Shown here: positions 1 through 7,962 of the stretch, in pieces
Layout: each line of letters begins with the position of its first letter
Numbering within the stretch: the first letter of the stretch is position 1
Assembly: GCF_018437225.1 (NCBI RefSeq)
Contig: NZ_JAAMFI010000002.1
Span: 124,001-188,000, forward strand
Reading direction: 5' to 3'
Source of the DNA: Fructobacillus papyriferae
Lineage (GTDB): Bacteria; Bacillota; Bacilli; Lactobacillales; Lactobacillaceae
Length of the DNA: 64,000 bases
Program-made: the position numbers and the translations under genes
Notes under the pieces: model-generated
Databases searched by the model: none
What the model was told of the DNA's origin: nothing
What the model saw: only the letters and a program-made list of their open reading frames with translations

Positions 1-306
1 ATCATAGTCTGGGGACCGATTTTTGAAGAATTGGTCTTCAGAGGCTATGTCATGAACGCCTTCACAAAGAAGAAGCTGACTTTGGGCATGGGATTGGTCT
101 CTGCTCTGATCTTTGCCTACCTGCACTTACAGACTCTCTTCATTTCTTGGGACAATCTACTTGTCTTTGTTCTGTATTTTAAATCAGGCCTTTTGCTTGC
201 GTTGACCTACCGACAAACGAAAAAATTGACGGCAAGTATGGCCCAGCACGCTATTAGTAACGTGATTGTGTCAATTCCGGTGATTATCTGGTTGGTGAAT
301 GGTTGA
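1..306 (+). CDS. CPBP family intramembrane metalloprotease (3' part only)
   Basis: The reading frame is open from base 1 and ends at TGA 304-306, so the 5' part lies outside the window. About 101 residues remain. They carry the three landmarks of CPBP (Abi/Rce1-like) proteases: EExxxR (E9, E10, R14 of the visible part), a FAYLH box, and a final HAISN box, spread over hydrophobic segments. In this family the glutamates and histidines form the active site inside the membrane. Lactic acid bacteria carry many paralogues, some beside bacteriocin loci, so the role here is unknown. It ends before a bidirectional terminator shared with the opposite-strand gene. Confidence 0.85.
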   Translation: MIVWGPIFEELVFRGYVMNAFTKKKLTLGMGLVSALIFAYLHLQTLFISWDNLLVFVLYFKSGLLLALTYRQTKKLTASMAQHAISNVIVSIPVIIWLVNG

Positions 307-330
307 TTTACTTCTAAATTTATGGCATTA

Positions 331-366
331 AAAAAGGACTTCTTTTCAAAACGAAGTCCTTTTTCT
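331..366. terminator. Bidirectional rho-independent terminator
   Basis: The inverted repeat AGGACTTC (335-342) and GAAGTCCT (353-360) is flanked by an A run on the left and a T run on the right. It can therefore stop both the protease gene on the plus strand and the oxidoreductase gene on the minus strand. Confidence 0.9.
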
Positions 367-384
367 TGTTGATAAGGTGGTTGA

Positions 385-1722
385 TCATCCTAGGTTATCC
401 AAAGCCGAGTAGCCGATCGATGGGAAGATCGTGACCAAGCGCTTCAGTTGGGCTTTGGTATAGCCGAATTCAATGGCTGGCAACAAGGCGTTGACCACGT
501 CTTCTGCTTTGTCGGACAATTCGATGACACCAACGAGTTGCTTAGTCTTGTTGTAAATAAGCGTCCGCTGGCCCGGTGTTTCAAAGTCGACTGAGCGATA
601 CCAGTCGTCCAACGTGTCTTGTTCGATCATGTCGTACTGATCTGGATTAGCCTTGGCTTCTTTGATTGTGACGCCTGCCTGGGCTAATCGAGGCATTGTG
701 AAGACGGTTTGGGCAATCGCTGGATAATTAATGGGTTCCTTGTCTTCTCCCAAGATGTGAGCGACGACGTACTGCGATTCGAAAGTAGCGGTCGGGGTTA
801 GCTTAGGGACGTCTTTTTTCAAGACGTCACCGGTGGCGTAGATGTTTGGTTGCTTCGTTTGTAAGAAGTCGTTTACGATAATACCTTTGTGGTCGTATTC
901 AACGCCAATCTGATCTAAGTTTAGATCCTGGGTGTTTGGAATTCGGCCGGTGGCATCTAAGATGTAGTTGGCTGGCAGTGAGCCAGTTGTCGTTTCGATC
1001 GAGTAAGAGGAGCCGTTTTGCTCGACCTTTTGCACTTCCGTGTTCTTCAAGAAGAGCACGCCTTGCTTGGTCAAAGCTTTGCACAGCTGATCGCTGTATT
1101 CCCGGTCAAAGGCAGGTAAGGCTTGTTGGTCACGCAAAATCACGGTGACCTTTGCACCAGCTGTTTGCATGATCGAGGCTGCTTCCAACCCGATGAAGCC
1201 GGCTCCGATGATGACCATGCGTTCAGGAACTTCAGGGATGGACAAGAAGTCTTTAGAATCATGTAGGAATTCTTTTCCAGGAATATCTAAGCGGTGGCTA
1301 TGCTGGCCAGTAGCGATGACGAACTTGTCGGCCGTATAGGTTTTGTCAGCAACTTGAACCGTATGTGCGTCTTTAAAACTTGCGTGGCCGAAGATGAAGT
1401 GGATGCCGGCCATTTCCATCCCTTTTTGGATGGCGGGCGCAAAGCCATCGATGATGGCTTGCTTGCGTTCCATGGCCTTTTTCCAGTCAAGCGAGTGGGC
1501 GCCGTGGATGATGCCTTGCGATTGCATGCTTTCAGTAAGGAGCTTGGTTGGTGCCTCTAAAATAATTTTGGCGTTGCACCCCCAGTTTGGGCAAGTGCCG
1601 CCGACGCGATCTTCTTCGATGAACGCTACTTTTTTACCCGCAGCAGTCAGTGCCGGCGCACCATCAAAGGCACCGTGACCGGCACCAATAAAGACAACGT
1701 CGTAATCGTATGTTTGAGACAT
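385..1722 (-). CDS. FAD-dependent pyridine nucleotide-disulfide oxidoreductase (glutathione reductase/lipoamide dehydrogenase fold)
   Basis: The 445-residue protein has an N-terminal FAD dinucleotide loop (GAGHGA, 13-18), the redox disulfide motif GGTCPNWGC with Cys44 and Cys49, a second NAD(P) loop (GAGFIG, 173-178) and the FAD-binding YATGDV box (295-300). This is the architecture of class I flavoprotein disulfide reductases. The C-terminal interface that normally holds the catalytic His-Glu pair (HPxxxE type) reads IFPSIGYS here (432-439), so the usual general-base histidine is missing. The true substrate is therefore unclear; mercuric, glutathione or dihydrolipoyl activity should not be assumed. 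It is monocistronic, with its own promoter and an AAGGAGGAG ribosome site. Confidence 0.85.
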   Translation of the reverse strand: MSQTYDYDVVFIGAGHGAFDGAPALTAAGKKVAFIEEDRVGGTCPNWGCNAKIILEAPTKLLTESMQSQGIIHGAHSLDWKKAMERKQAIIDGFAPAIQKGMEMAGIHFIFGHASFKDAHTVQVADKTYTADKFVIATGQHSHRLDIPGKEFLHDSKDFLSIPEVPERMVIIGAGFIGLEAASIMQTAGAKVTVILRDQQALPAFDREYSDQLCKALTKQGVLFLKNTEVQKVEQNGSSYSIETTTGSLPANYILDATGRIPNTQDLNLDQIGVEYDHKGIIVNDFLQTKQPNIYATGDVLKKDVPKLTPTATFESQYVVAHILGEDKEPINYPAIAQTVFTMPRLAQAGVTIKEAKANPDQYDMIEQDTLDDWYRSVDFETPGQRTLIYNKTKQLVGVIELSDKAEDVVNALLPAIEFGYTKAQLKRLVTIFPSIGYSALDNLG

Positions 1723-1752
1723 GAAACTCCTCCTTTTTTTCTACTTGACTCT

Positions 1753-1781
1753 ATTATCGCACCGATTGTTAAGAATGTAAA
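1753..1781 (-). promoter_or_regulatory. Sigma-A promoter of the oxidoreductase gene
   Basis: On the minus strand TTTACA (1776-1781) and GATAAT (1753-1758) are separated by exactly 17 bases, about 30 bases before the start codon. Confidence 0.7.
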
Positions 1782-1831
1782 AAACGTTAAGAAATTGAAT
1801 TGGAAATTCGATTTATCTGCCGAACCCACTT

Positions 1832-2314
1832 TTAGAAAAGCTTGTCTGGCATGGCCTTTTTCAAAAGCAGCGCAACGATGAGCCCAAAGAGCGTTTGGGC
1901 GATGTTGCCAGGTACAGAACTCAACGCAGCCTGCCAGTTATATAGGAAGGAAGCGGCTAAGAAGTAACCGAGAACCATGATGACGGAAGACAAAAGAAGA
2001 AGCAAAACGGTTTGAAAACTTGCTTTTTCTTTAGCCATTCCGGCCACCCAGCCTTCTAGTCCGTGAATCAAAAAGGAAAAAAGGATCCAGTGAGGGTAGC
2101 CGGCCAAGAGATCCAGTAATCCGCCGGAAAAGGCCCCGACGAGAAAGCCAGCTTTTTGGCCCATAAAAAGGGCCGCTAAAAAGATGACCCCCTCGAGTAA
2201 ATTCACATAACCCGAAGTGGCGGGGACCGGAATTCGGATGATATAAGACAAAGCGACGTTGATGGCGACCAGTGCGGCAACCGTTGTGATTTTTTTGCTA
2301 GACCAGTTTGACAT
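1832..2314 (-). CDS. ECF transporter S component (vitamin-binding membrane subunit)
   Basis: The 160-residue protein is very hydrophobic, with about five to six membrane segments, and opens with a short basic stretch followed by an Ala-rich helix (AALVAINVALSYII), as in ECF S components. These small proteins bind a vitamin or precursor and work with a shared EcfAA'T energising module encoded elsewhere; none is present here. The conserved middle part (GAFSGGLLDLLAGYPHW) resembles the HmpT/ThiW/PanT-like members, but the ligand cannot be named from the sequence. I saw no vitamin riboswitch in its 130-base leader. The ribosome site AAAGG lies about 10 bases before the ATG. Confidence 0.75.
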   Translation of the reverse strand: MSNWSSKKITTVAALVAINVALSYIIRIPVPATSGYVNLLEGVIFLAALFMGQKAGFLVGAFSGGLLDLLAGYPHWILFSFLIHGLEGWVAGMAKEKASFQTVLLLLLSSVIMVLGYFLAASFLYNWQAALSSVPGNIAQTLFGLIVALLLKKAMPDKLF

Positions 2315-2455
2315 GGGAAAAGACCTTTCTATTCTTATTATTTAATAGTAGAAAAAGAAATGATGTTTTCTCTTATTCTATCATGCAAAGGCAGTTGAAA
2401 AAGCAGAAAATGGGCAAATGGTATGGGCGACCTTGTGAGAAATTTATCCGGTGAC

Positions 2456-2486
2456 TTGCCCAGGCTACGCGCCGTTGTGTTATAAT
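2456..2486 (+). promoter_or_regulatory. Promoter of gap with extended -10
   Basis: TATAAT (2481-2486) is preceded by TGt, giving an extended -10. TTGCCC (2456-2461) lies 19 bases upstream as a weak -35 box. Confidence 0.7.
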
Positions 2487-2493
2487 ATCTATG

Positions 2494-2507
2494 TTGACTT
2501 AAGTCAA
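2494..2507. promoter_or_regulatory. Perfect 14-base palindrome at the gap transcription start
   Basis: TTGACTTAAGTCAA is a perfect inverted repeat located at about +1 to +14 relative to the -10 box of gap. Its position suits a repressor operator, or a short 5' hairpin in the mRNA. No regulator gene is adjacent, so the binder is unknown. Confidence 0.5.
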
Positions 2508-2531
2508 AAAATTATTTGGAGGTCTACACAC

Positions 2532-3542
2532 ATGACTGTGAAGATTGGTATTAATGGATTCGGTCGTATTGGTCGTTTGGCATTCCGTCGTATCTTGGAA
2601 TTGGGCGACACTGCTTCTGACATCGAAGTGGCCGCTATCAACGACTTGACTAGCCCATCAATGTTGGCATACTTGTTGAAGTATGACTCAACGCACGGAA
2701 CTTTGAATGCTGAAGTTTCTGCTGATGAAACGGGTATCATCGTTAACGGTAAGCACTACACGGTTTACTCAGAACGCGATGCCAAGAACATCCCTTGGGT
2801 TAAAAACGACGGGGTTGAATACGTATTGGAAGCCACTGGTTTCTACACGTCAGCCGAAAAGTCACAAGCCCACTTGGACGCCGGTGCCAAGAAGGTCTTG
2901 ATTTCTGCACCAGCTGGTTCCGTACCAACGGTTGTTTACGGTGTTAACCAAGACATCTTGAAGGCAGACGACAAGATCGTTTCTGCTGGTTCATGTACGA
3001 CACAGTCATTGGCTCCAATGGCTCGCGTATTGCAAGACAAGTTCGGTGTTGAAGTTGCGACGATGACGACGATTCACGCCTTCACTTCAACGCAAATGAT
3101 CTTGGATGGACCAAAGTCAAAGAAGTTCCGTTCAAACCGTACGGCTTCTGTTAACACGATTCCTCACTCAACTGGTGCCGCTAAGGCAATCGGTCTTGTT
3201 GTTCCTGAATTGAACGGCAAGATTGACGGACACGCACAACGTGTTTCTGTTGTTGATGGATCCGTTACGGAATTGACTTCTGTTTTGTCAAAGAACGTAA
3301 CTGCTGACGAAGTGAACGCTGCCATGAAGGCTGCTTCATCTGACTCATTCGGTTACAACGAAGACGAAATCGTTTCATCTGACGTCATCGGCGACACGCA
3401 CGGTGCTACGTTCGACGCTACCCAAACGCAAATCGTCGAAGTTGGCGACAAGCAATTGGTTAAGACGGTTTCATGGTATGACAACGAATACGGTTTCACG
3501 TCAAACATGATCCGTACGTTGTTGCACTTTGCACACGTATAA
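2532..3542 (+). CDS. gap: Type I glyceraldehyde-3-phosphate dehydrogenase
   Basis: The enzyme oxidises glyceraldehyde-3-phosphate with NAD and phosphate to 1,3-bisphosphoglycerate in the lower part of glycolysis/phosphoketolase metabolism. The 336 residues start at ATG 2532 ([15 protein letters not shown]), preceded by GGAGG; an in-frame upstream extension has no ribosome site. The nucleotide loop GINGFGRIG is at 6-14, the catalytic Cys is Cys155 in SCTTQSLAP and the partner His is His182 in IHAFTSTQ. The usual SCTTN has become SCTTQ, a small but unusual change beside the active cysteine. Codon use is highly biased, as expected for an abundant protein. It is a single-gene unit with its own promoter and terminator. 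Confidence 0.97.
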   Translation: MTVKIGINGFGRIGRLAFRRILELGDTASDIEVAAINDLTSPSMLAYLLKYDSTHGTLNAEVSADETGIIVNGKHYTVYSERDAKNIPWVKNDGVEYVLEATGFYTSAEKSQAHLDAGAKKVLISAPAGSVPTVVYGVNQDILKADDKIVSAGSCTTQSLAPMARVLQDKFGVEVATMTTIHAFTSTQMILDGPKSKKFRSNRTASVNTIPHSTGAAKAIGLVVPELNGKIDGHAQRVSVVDGSVTELTSVLSKNVTADEVNAAMKAASSDSFGYNEDEIVSSDVIGDTHGATFDATQTQIVEVGDKQLVKTVSWYDNEYGFTSNMIRTLLHFAHV

Positions 3543-3556
3543 GCATATTAATCGAG

Positions 3557-3584
3557 AAGAACAGCTATGGCTGTTCTTTTTTTG
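3557..3584 (+). terminator. Terminator of gap
   Basis: GAACAGC (3559-3565) and GCTGTTC (3570-3576) form a hairpin with a four-base loop, followed by a run of seven or more T. Confidence 0.9.
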
Positions 3585-3652
3585 TGCTTAAAAATGAGCC
3601 CGATGCTCTTTTTTAACCGACAATTTTGATAACTACTTCTGTCATTGGATAG

Positions 3653-3682
3653 TTTGACTATCGAAGTATTTATTGATAAACT
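3653..3682 (+). promoter_or_regulatory. fab operon promoter with overlapping FabT-like operator
   Basis: TTGACT (3654-3659) and TAAACT (3677-3682) are 17 bases apart. The -35 box lies inside TTTGACTATCGAA (3653-3665), which closely resembles the FabT box TTTGATTATCAAA known from streptococci. Repressor binding there would block RNA polymerase, giving feedback control by the second gene of the operon. Confidence 0.75.
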
Positions 3683-3739
3683 ACATTTATCCTAAAATTC
3701 AAGTGAATTTGTCTGCAAAGGCAAATGAAAGGACCGACA

Positions 3740-4183
3740 ATGCCAGTGTTAACAACAACTGAAATCATGGATTTGATTCCTAACCGCTATCCAATTATTT
3801 ACATGGATTATGTCGAAGAGATGGTGCCAGACGAATCGATCGTGGCCGTCAAGAATGTGACGATTAATGAACAGTTCTTCCAAGGACACTTTCCAGGAAA
3901 TCCTGTGATGCCAGGCGTTTTGATTATCGAGTCACTTGCGCAAGCTGCTTCGATTTTGATTTTGTCTTCCCCACAGTTCCGTGGGAAGACGGCTTACATG
4001 ACGGGAATCGATAATGCGAAGTTCAAGAAAATGGTTGTTCCGGGTGATGTATTGAAGTTACACGTTACCTTTGGAAAGGTTCGTGAAAATATGGGTTCTG
4101 TGAACGTCACAGCCAAAGTTGACGGAAAAGTCGCAACGAGTGCGGAGCTTATGTTCGTGGTGGCTCCTGATGAAAAAGACTGA
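3740..4183 (+). CDS. fabZ: 3-hydroxyacyl-ACP dehydratase FabZ, copy 1
   Basis: The hot-dog fold dehydratase removes water from 3-hydroxyacyl-ACP in each elongation round. The 147 residues start at ATG 3740, eight bases after AAAGGA; an ATG at 3725 overlaps that ribosome site and is less likely. Catalytic residues are His50 in GHFPGNP and Glu64 in LIIESLAQAA. It is the first gene of the fab operon and overlaps fabT by 14 bases. A second FabZ lies between accB and accC. One of the two may also act as isomerase for unsaturated fatty acids, as FabN does in Enterococcus, because no fabM or fabA is seen here. Confidence 0.93.
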   Translation: MPVLTTTEIMDLIPNRYPIIYMDYVEEMVPDESIVAVKNVTINEQFFQGHFPGNPVMPGVLIIESLAQAASILILSSPQFRGKTAYMTGIDNAKFKKMVVPGDVLKLHVTFGKVRENMGSVNVTAKVDGKVATSAELMFVVAPDEKD

Positions 4184-4640
4184 AGCATTGCCAACAAATG
4201 TTGACTTTAATTCAGTCAACCAAACACTGATTGATCTGTTGGCCGAAGTAGCTTGGGTTGAAGAAAGTCAGTTGAAAAAAGGACCGTTTTCCGATTTGAC
4301 GGTGCGTGAAGTGCACACGATTTACGCGATTTCAATGTATGAAGAAAAGACGGCTTCGTACTTAGCAAAGGCCGTCCACCTTTCCCCAAGTGCCATGACG
4401 ACAGCCATTGATCGTTTAGTTGACAAAGGGTATGTTGAAAGACGGCGTTCGAAAAGTGACCGCCGTGTGGTCAAGCTCGGCTTGACCCATCAGGGTCGCG
4501 TGCTCTACCGGGTACATCGAATTTTTCACATGGGCATGACGAAAGCGATTTTTTCAGATGCAACCAATGAAAATGCACCGGTTATTCAACGTGCACTGCA
4601 TAACTTAAGAGAACACCTAGGCGACTTATTACAAGAATAA
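4170..4640 (+). CDS. fabT: MarR-family fatty acid synthesis repressor, FabT type
   Basis: A 156-residue MarR protein with its winged helix at about residues 60-105 (SYLAKAVHLSPSAMTTAIDR, then the basic wing RRRSKSDRR). In Lactobacillales the MarR protein encoded inside the fab cluster is FabT, which binds the operon promoter with acyl-ACP as corepressor. The start at ATG 4170 overlaps the end of fabZ1; the open frame upstream of it is only the fabZ1 shadow. A FabT-like operator is seen at 3653-3665, which supports autoregulation of the whole operon. The assignment rests on family and position. Confidence 0.9.
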   Translation: MKKTEALPTNVDFNSVNQTLIDLLAEVAWVEESQLKKGPFSDLTVREVHTIYAISMYEEKTASYLAKAVHLSPSAMTTAIDRLVDKGYVERRRSKSDRRVVKLGLTHQGRVLYRVHRIFHMGMTKAIFSDATNENAPVIQRALHNLREHLGDLLQE

Positions 4641-4657
4641 AGGCATGTATCAGTAAG

Positions 4658-5632
4658 ATGGAAAAGATGAAAATTGTGGCGACTGCCCGGCAGGTGCCAA
4701 AACGAGTGGTTACTAATGATGATTTAGCAGAATTAATGGACACGTCGGATGAATGGATCTACCCTCGAACGGGCATTCATAACCGGCATGTTGTTGAGCA
4801 GGAAAATACGTCAGATTTGGCCGCAAAAGTAGCTGAAAAACTTTTGGCAGAAGCCAATTGGCAAGCCTCCGATTTGGACTTCATCATCGTTTCCACGATG
4901 TCACCAGACGCCTTGTCACCGCATACGTCGGCCATTGTTCAAGGAAAGATTGGGGCAGAGAAGGCCTTTGCCTTTGACATCAATGCAGCCTGCTCAGGCT
5001 TTGTTTATGGCTTGTCGGTCGCTTCGTCTTTTCTTTCTTCCGGTCGCTATCAAAAGGGCATGTTCATCGGAGCGGAAGTTTTATCCAAATTAGTGGATTG
5101 GAAAGATCGCACGGTTTCCGTTCTTTTCGGCGATGGGGCCGGTGGCGTGCTTTTGGAGGCAACAAGCGAAGACAAGGGCTTGTTGTCTGAAGAATTGCAG
5201 GCCTATGGCGATCGTGGGGAAGCGATTCTGACGGGGCGTTTTGCCAACCAAAACGCTTTTGCAGGTGAGATTTCACCACTCGATCCCTACTTCCACCAAG
5301 ATGGTCGCGGCGTATACTCTTTTGCGACCCGGGAAGTACCGAAGGTCTTGGATAAGGCCTTAGCAAAAGCTGGATTGATAGCAGATGACGTGGATCTTTA
5401 CTTGGCGCACCAGGCCAACCACCGCATTATTGAGTCCATTGCCAAGAACTTTGGTCAACCGATGGCTAAGTTCCCAACCAATATGGTGGAATACGGCAAC
5501 ACATCAGCCGCTTCAACAGCCATCCTCTTAGATGAGCTAAAAGAGGCCGGCCAGATCAAAGAAGGCATGAAGTTGGCCTTTGTCGGCTTTGGCGGCGGAT
5601 TGGCCGCCGGCGCTCAGATTTGGCAATTTTAA
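4658..5632 (+). CDS. fabH: 3-oxoacyl-ACP synthase III (KASIII)
   Basis: This enzyme condenses acetyl-CoA with malonyl-ACP to start each fatty acid. The thiolase-fold protein has the Cys-His-Asn triad: Cys112 in AACSGF, His251 in AHQANHR and Asn281 in YGNTSAAS. Length 324 matches the family. The start may be ATG 4658 or ATG 4667; AAAGG at about 4639-4643 is rather far from both. It follows fabT by 17 bases. Downstream, before acpP, the mRNA can form a hairpin without a T run. Confidence 0.95.
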   Translation: MEKMKIVATARQVPKRVVTNDDLAELMDTSDEWIYPRTGIHNRHVVEQENTSDLAAKVAEKLLAEANWQASDLDFIIVSTMSPDALSPHTSAIVQGKIGAEKAFAFDINAACSGFVYGLSVASSFLSSGRYQKGMFIGAEVLSKLVDWKDRTVSVLFGDGAGGVLLEATSEDKGLLSEELQAYGDRGEAILTGRFANQNAFAGEISPLDPYFHQDGRGVYSFATREVPKVLDKALAKAGLIADDVDLYLAHQANHRIIESIAKNFGQPMAKFPTNMVEYGNTSAASTAILLDELKEAGQIKEGMKLAFVGFGGGLAAGAQIWQF

Positions 5633-5647
5633 TTAAAATCAGTTCAA

Positions 5648-5695
5648 TTACGGTGTAGTAGGCTGCACCGTAAAAATCTAACGTATTGCAATACG
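5648..5695 (+). promoter_or_regulatory. Two inverted repeats in the fabH-acpP spacer
   Basis: TTACGGTG (5648-5655) pairs with CACCGTAA (5666-5673). Right after it comes the perfect 14-base palindrome CGTATTGCAATACG (5682-5695). Neither has a T run, so they are not terminators; they may be mRNA processing or stability elements, or an operator. Confidence 0.55.
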
Positions 5696-5717
5696 AAACC
5701 TATAGGAGAATGTGCTC

Positions 5718-5960
5718 ATGACACAAGAAGAGATTTTTGACAAGGTAAAGGACATCTTGGTCGACCAATTCGATTTGGAAGACTCAGAAGTGACGATGAC
5801 AACGAACATGACGGATGATATCGATGCCGATTCATTGGACTTGTTCGAAGTGTTGAACCAAGTCGAAGACGAATTCGACATTAAGTTGGAAGAAACAGAA
5901 GAAGTTTCAACGGTTGCTGACTTGGTGAACAAGATCAAGGAACAAACTGACAAGAAGTAA
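5718..5960 (+). CDS. acpP: Acyl carrier protein
   Basis: An 80-residue acidic protein that carries growing acyl chains on 4'-phosphopantetheine. The attachment serine is Ser39 in DADSLDL. The ATG at 5718 has TAGGAG nine bases upstream; a GTG six bases earlier is less well placed. AcpS, which adds the prosthetic group, is encoded in this window at 49361. acpP is flanked on both sides by intercistronic hairpins (5648-5673 and 5980-5996), unlike most other genes of the operon. This fits the need to make much more ACP than the enzymes. Confidence 0.96.
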   Translation: MTQEEIFDKVKDILVDQFDLEDSEVTMTTNMTDDIDADSLDLFEVLNQVEDEFDIKLEETEEVSTVADLVNKIKEQTDKK

Positions 5961-5979
5961 GTTTTCTTATTTTTGTCAG

Positions 5980-5996
5980 GCGGCGCTTGTCGCCGC
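5980..5996 (+). repeat. Intercistronic hairpin after acpP
   Basis: GCGGCG (5980-5985) and CGCCGC (5991-5996) form a strong GC stem with a five-base loop and no T run. It probably protects the 3' end of the acpP message rather than ending transcription. Confidence 0.6.
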
Positions 5997-6037
5997 GTAC
6001 ATACTAGATAAAAGAAAGCAAAGGGAAGACAAAGATT

Positions 6038-6994
6038 ATGACAGTTAAAGTTGGAAACGAGATTTTTGACAAACTCGGCATGAAGTATCCGATCGTTGAA
6101 GGTGGGATGACTTGGGCAGGAACCGGTGCTTTGGCAGCCGCTGTATCCGAAGCCGGTGGTCTTGGCTTTATCGGAACGGGTTACTGGCATGGCGAAGACG
6201 TCCGTAAGGAAGTCCGCCGCGCCAAGGAATTGACGGACAAACCATTTGGTGTCAACGTCATGTTGATGTCTCGTCACATTCGCGAAGTTTTTGATGTCAT
6301 CTTAGAAGAAGGGGTCAAAGTGGTCGCTACTGGTGCCGGTGATCCTTCCCCATTCTTGGAAGAATTGCACGCTGCGGGTATCGTTGTGATGCCCGTTGTG
6401 CCCTCCGTTTCACTCGCTAAAATGATGGAACGTAAAGGGGTCGATGCCGTGATTGCTGAAGGAATGGAATCGGGTGGCCACATCGGTCAAATGACGACGA
6501 TGGCTTTGGTACCACAAGTGGCTGATGCGGTGAATATTCCGGTGATTGCAGCCGGTGGAATTGCGGATGGTCGTGGGGCGGCAGCCGCCTTTGCCTTGGG
6601 AGCTTCAGGTATCCAAATGGGGACCCGTTTCTTGGCTTCTCCTGAATCCGAAGTTCACGAGAACTTCAAGAAAAAGATTTTGAAGGCCCGCGATATCGAT
6701 ACGATCGTGACGGGGAACATCGCTGGTTCCCGCGCTCGTGTCTTGAAAAACAAGATGGCCAAGGAATACGTGAAAAAGGAAATTGAGGAAGCTCAAAAGC
6801 CTGCCCCTGATTATGAAACCGTTGAAAAGCTGGAATCTGGTACGCTTCGTGCTGCTGTGCAACAGGGTGACAAGGACGGCGGTGCCTTCATGGCCGGCCA
6901 AATCTCTGGTTTGATTAAGGAAGAAAAGCCAGTTGCTGCTATCTTGAAGGATACTTGGGAAGAAGCAGCTGACATTCTCGGTTTAAGCAAGTAA
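6038..6994 (+). CDS. fabK: Enoyl-ACP reductase II (FMN-dependent)
   Basis: FabK reduces trans-2-enoyl-ACP with NAD(P)H and FMN, the last step of each elongation cycle, replacing FabI in many Lactobacillales. The 318-residue TIM-barrel protein has the nitronate monooxygenase/FabK pattern: VEGGMTWAGTG near 20-30, the GHIG box with His148, and the FMN phosphate loop AAGGIADGRG. FabK enzymes are naturally resistant to triclosan, a known property of the family. It lies between acpP and fabD in the operon, with GGGAAG as ribosome site. Confidence 0.94.
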   Translation: MTVKVGNEIFDKLGMKYPIVEGGMTWAGTGALAAAVSEAGGLGFIGTGYWHGEDVRKEVRRAKELTDKPFGVNVMLMSRHIREVFDVILEEGVKVVATGAGDPSPFLEELHAAGIVVMPVVPSVSLAKMMERKGVDAVIAEGMESGGHIGQMTTMALVPQVADAVNIPVIAAGGIADGRGAAAAFALGASGIQMGTRFLASPESEVHENFKKKILKARDIDTIVTGNIAGSRARVLKNKMAKEYVKKEIEEAQKPAPDYETVEKLESGTLRAAVQQGDKDGGAFMAGQISGLIKEEKPVAAILKDTWEEAADILGLSK

Positions 6995-7015
6995 GGAAGA
7001 AATAAGGAAGTTTCT

Positions 7016-7957
7016 ATGCGCATTGGACTGCTATTTAACGGTCAAGGATCACAAAAGGTTGGCATGGGCCAGGACTTGTATGACAACCTAGCCTCTTTTC
7101 AGAAGTACATCGATCAAGCATCTGCTATCTTAGGCTATGATTTAATCGAAGTCTTCAACGACGAGCAAAAGATTAGCCAGACTAAGTGGGCACAGCCTGC
7201 AATCGTCGCTTTCGACGCAGCATTGGCTGCTGCTATGGTCGAATGCGGGATGCCAAACGTGGTTGCTGCTTTAGGACTCTCGTTAGGGGAATATCCTGCT
7301 TTGGTGGCCAGCGGCATGCTGACCTTTGATCAGACGATTGCCTTGGTCAAAGACCGCGGCGCCTACATGCAGGCGGTTGGGGATGAAAACCCCGGTAAGA
7401 TGGTAGCGGTTCTAGACGACGATCAGGACATGATCGTTGAAAAAATCAAGGCTTTGCAAGAAGACGGCGCTGCCGTTTACACGGCCAACTTTAACACCTT
7501 TGCGCAACTGGTTATTGGTGGAAAAGCAGCTGATGTCGATCAAGCCGTTGCCGTGCTTGAAGAAGCCGGTGTGAAGAAGATGGTCCCATTGCCCGTCTCT
7601 GGTGCCTTCCACACGCCGCTTTTACAAGAAGCATCCGATCTGATGGCGGGGCGTTTGGCAGAAGAAGCAGTTGAAGATGCGGCTTACCCCGTCTACTCGA
7701 ACACGACGAAACAAGTCTTCACGGCCGAGACCCTAAAGGACACGCTGACCAAGCAGATCGTTTCGCCAACTTATTTTGCAGACTGCTTGAAGAACATGGT
7801 CGGCGATCAGAAGATCGATACCTTGATCGAAATCGGTCCGGGCGTCACACTGTCGAAGTTTGCCAGAAAGATTGTTTCAAAAGACGTGTCCCGTTATTCA
7901 GTCACGGACTGGACGACCTTTGAAAAGGTCTTGGCGCTAGTAAAGGAAGAAGGATAA
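7016..7957 (+). CDS. fabD: Malonyl-CoA:ACP transacylase
   Basis: FabD moves malonyl from CoA to ACP. The 313-residue protein has the NGQGSQ oxyanion motif at 8-13, the nucleophile Ser89 and His199 (SGAFHTPL), plus an Arg at about 114 (KDRG) that binds the malonyl carboxylate. The nucleophile elbow reads GLSLG rather than the usual GHSxG, which is a noticeable change at the residue before the serine. It is 21 bases after fabK and 5 bases before fabG. Confidence 0.94.
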   Translation: MRIGLLFNGQGSQKVGMGQDLYDNLASFQKYIDQASAILGYDLIEVFNDEQKISQTKWAQPAIVAFDAALAAAMVECGMPNVVAALGLSLGEYPALVASGMLTFDQTIALVKDRGAYMQAVGDENPGKMVAVLDDDQDMIVEKIKALQEDGAAVYTANFNTFAQLVIGGKAADVDQAVAVLEEAGVKKMVPLPVSGAFHTPLLQEASDLMAGRLAEEAVEDAAYPVYSNTTKQVFTAETLKDTLTKQIVSPTYFADCLKNMVGDQKIDTLIEIGPGVTLSKFARKIVSKDVSRYSVTDWTTFEKVLALVKEEG

Positions 7958-7962
7958 GATAC

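Noticed and set aside
2315-2450. Vitamin or preQ1 riboswitch upstream of the ECF S component
   Set aside because: No conserved aptamer sequence or convincing set of stems was found in the leader on the minus strand.
5678-6277. Minus-strand open frame of 199 codons across acpP and fabK
   Set aside because: It lies opposite two certain genes, has biased composition and no recognisable domain.
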